NCBI GenBank assembly: GCA_030637455.1
Contig: DAOWGL010000150.1
Span: forward strand, 1 to 6,990
Source: Candidatus Nitrosopumilus sp.
GTDB lineage: Archaea; Thermoproteota; Nitrososphaeria; Nitrososphaerales; Nitrosopumilaceae
Direction of reading: 5' to 3'
Length of the DNA stretch: 6,990 nt
Shown one piece after another: positions 5,546-6,990 of the stretch. Numbering within the stretch: the stretch's first letter is position 1; every line of letters starts with the position of its first letter. A program made the position numbers and the translations under genes. The notes under the pieces were generated by a model, which was not told the origin of the DNA, did no database searches, and was given only the letters and a program-made list of their open reading frames with translations.

Positions 5546-6990
5546 ATGCAACGTAAATATCAAGAAAAAGAATTACCTCCTACTAGCCAGAATATAATGG
5601 CCACCATACTGCAAAGTATACCTAAAGAGGCAAGTGTAACAAAAATAGAATACGAAGGACCGAGAATTGCTCTTTATACAAATTCTCCACGTTACTTGAT
5701 GGAAAACAATGAAACAATTTCTAATCTTGTAAACATAATTAAAAAAAGAATTGTTGTTAGAACTGATGAATCAATTAGAAAGCCTGAAGCTGAAGTAAGA
5801 AAAATTTTGGCAGATTGTGTCCCAAAAGAAGCTAATCTGCAAGGAACTATTTTTGATACTACAACAGGTGAAGTGTCAATTGAAGCAAAAAGACCTTGGT
5901 TGTTACAAAGAAATGCAAAAGAATTCAATCATGCTGAAGTAACTGAAAAAATAGGTTGGAGATTACGAATTAGAAAAGCTACAACTATTCCTTCACGTAC
6001 AATTCAAACAATTAATGCAACTCTAAAACAAGCCTCTGTTGAAAGAGGTAAACAGCTAAAACAAGTAGGTGATGAAATTTTCAGACCTAGATTATCTCAA
6101 AGAACCGAAGTATCGCTTCACACTCTTGGTGGATTTGGTCAAGTTGGACGATCTTCAATGTTACTATCTACTCCTGAAAGTAAGATCTTAGTTGACTGTG
6201 GAATTAACCCAGGTGCACGTTCTCCAATGGATGCATTTCCAAGATTAGATTCTCTAAACATAACACTGGATGAACTTGATGCTATAGTTATTGGGCATGC
6301 CCACTTGGATCATACTGGATTCTTACCAGCATTATGCAAATATGGATACAAAGGCCCAATCTATTGTACTGAACCTACATTACCAATGATGAATCTAATT
6401 CAATTAGATGCAATCAAGGTAGCTGCTGCTCAAGGTAGAACTCCAATTTATGCTGAACGTGATGTAAAACAGGTTATGAGACAAACAATTACTTTACCAT
6501 ATGGAACTGTAACTGATATTTCTCCTGACATTAAACTAGTTTTTGCAAATGCAGGTCATATTCTAGGTTCTGCATTATGTCACTTTCATATTGGAAATGG
6601 TGATCATAACTTTGTTTATTCAGGTGATATTAAATTTGGAAAAAGTATCTTGTTTGAAGCTGCTAGTTGGAATTTCCCAAGAGTTGAAACATTATTGATT
6701 GAGAGTACGTATGGTCTTAAAGAAGATATTCAACCAACCAGACAACAAGTAGAATCTTCTTTCATTAATGCTGTAAATAATACGTTAGCCGATGGTGGTA
6801 AAGTTTTGATTCCTATACCAGCAGTTGGACGTGCACAAGAAATTATGATGGTGATTGATCATTATATGAAAGCCGGCCAAATGGTAGAAGCTCCAGTCTT
6901 TATGGAAGGGATGATCTCCGAAGCATCTGCTATTCACGAGGCACATCCTGAATATCTTGCTCACGAACTACGACAAAAAATTCTAGAAAC
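5546..6990 (+). CDS. aCPSF1 / FttA: KH-domain metallo-beta-lactamase, beta-CASP RNase and termination factor (3' end cut)
   Basis: aCPSF1 (FttA) is the archaeal homologue of the CPSF73 3'-end endonuclease. It binds U-rich nascent RNA, cuts it and terminates transcription. The frame runs from ATG 5546 to the window edge: 481 residues of an expected 640 or so. Residues about 1-145 form the N-terminal KH RNA-binding region. The metallo-beta-lactamase domain follows, with Asp217 in ILVDCGINPG, the zinc signature HAHLDHTG (His251, His253, Asp255, His256), His338 in NAGHILGS and Asp361 in YSGDIK. The beta-CASP domain begins near LIESTYG, with motif A acidic Glu386; IPAVGRAQE (424-432) is also typical. 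Motifs B and C lie beyond the window, so integrity there is untested. It starts seven bases after the proteasome beta stop with no visible TATA box between, so co-transcription is likely. Confidence 0.95.
   Translation, partial: MQRKYQEKELPPTSQNIMATILQSIPKEASVTKIEYEGPRIALYTNSPRYLMENNETISNLVNIIKKRIVVRTDESIRKPEAEVRKILADCVPKEANLQGTIFDTTTGEVSIEAKRPWLLQRNAKEFNHAEVTEKIGWRLRIRKATTIPSRTIQTINATLKQASVERGKQLKQVGDEIFRPRLSQRTEVSLHTLGGFGQVGRSSMLLSTPESKILVDCGINPGARSPMDAFPRLDSLNITLDELDAIVIGHAHLDHTGFLPALCKYGYKGPIYCTEPTLPMMNLIQLDAIKVAAAQGRTPIYAERDVKQVMRQTITLPYGTVTDISPDIKLVFANAGHILGSALCHFHIGNGDHNFVYSGDIKFGKSILFEAASWNFPRVETLLIESTYGLKEDIQPTRQQVESSFINAVNNTLADGGKVLIPIPAVGRAQEIMMVIDHYMKAGQMVEAPVFMEGMISEASAIHEAHPEYLAHELRQKILE

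Noticed and set aside
5692..5928. Minus-strand 78-codon frame opposite the aCPSF1 KH region
   Set aside because: The plus strand encodes a well-supported aCPSF1 N-terminus here, so this is a shadow.
6952..6957. HEAHPEYL (residues 464-471) taken as beta-CASP motif B of aCPSF1
   Set aside because: In this family motifs B and C follow later in the C-terminal part, beyond the window; the conserved segment here is before them.
1..6990. tRNA genes, CRISPR repeats, insertion sequences, integrase sites
   Set aside because: Spacers are 7 to 75 bases with no cloverleaf, direct-repeat array or terminal inverted repeats; every longer stretch is explained by coding sequence.

Overview
The window looks like ordinary chromosomal DNA of an AT-rich archaeon, most likely an ammonia-oxidising thaumarchaeon close to Nitrosopumilus/Nitrosarchaeum. 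The domain assignment is firm. It rests on sn-glycerol-1-phosphate dehydrogenase (the enzyme setting archaeal lipid stereochemistry), an N-terminal-threonine proteasome beta subunit, the KH/beta-CASP termination nuclease aCPSF1 (FttA), an archaeal NMN adenylyltransferase and TATA-box promoters placed for leaderless or very short-leader mRNAs. The genus-level guess is inference from base composition, protein style and gene set.

Layout: (1) 2-238 (+), the C-terminal end of a membrane protein, possibly CopD-like, whose last 21 bases overlap (2) rtcA, RNA 3'-phosphate cyclase, 218-1240 (-). A 61-base divergent spacer leads to (3) the NMN adenylyltransferase gene, 1302-1796 (+). Then follow (4) a class V alanine/serine-glyoxylate aminotransferase, 1836-2981 (+), and (5) a long SlyD-like FKBP prolyl isomerase, 3023-3769 (+), starting with TTG. 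The FKBP gene meets (6) egsA, 3766-4830 (-), tail to tail in a shared TTAA. A 75-base divergent spacer leads to (7) the proteasome beta gene, 4906-5538 (+), and seven bases later (8) the aCPSF1/FttA gene, 5546 to the window edge (+), cut at 481 residues.

Functionally this is a compact housekeeping stretch: RNA end processing (RtcA, aCPSF1), NAD synthesis, amino-group transfer, protein folding and turnover (FKBP, proteasome) and membrane lipid backbone synthesis. Most plus-strand genes appear to have their own TATA box about 26 bases before the start codon. The clearest co-transcribed pair is the proteasome beta gene with aCPSF1.

I found no mobile element, CRISPR array, tRNA, rRNA or obvious new defence or biosynthetic system. 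No gene-free stretch exceeds 75 bases. The less routine signals are regulatory: two divergent spacers each built round one symmetrical T/A box, a G/C-rich imperfect palindrome in the egsA-proteasome spacer, an 11-base inverted repeat flanking the aminotransferase start, a TTG start at the predicted transcript 5' end, and overlapping convergent gene ends with T-rich tracts in the opposing coding sequence.
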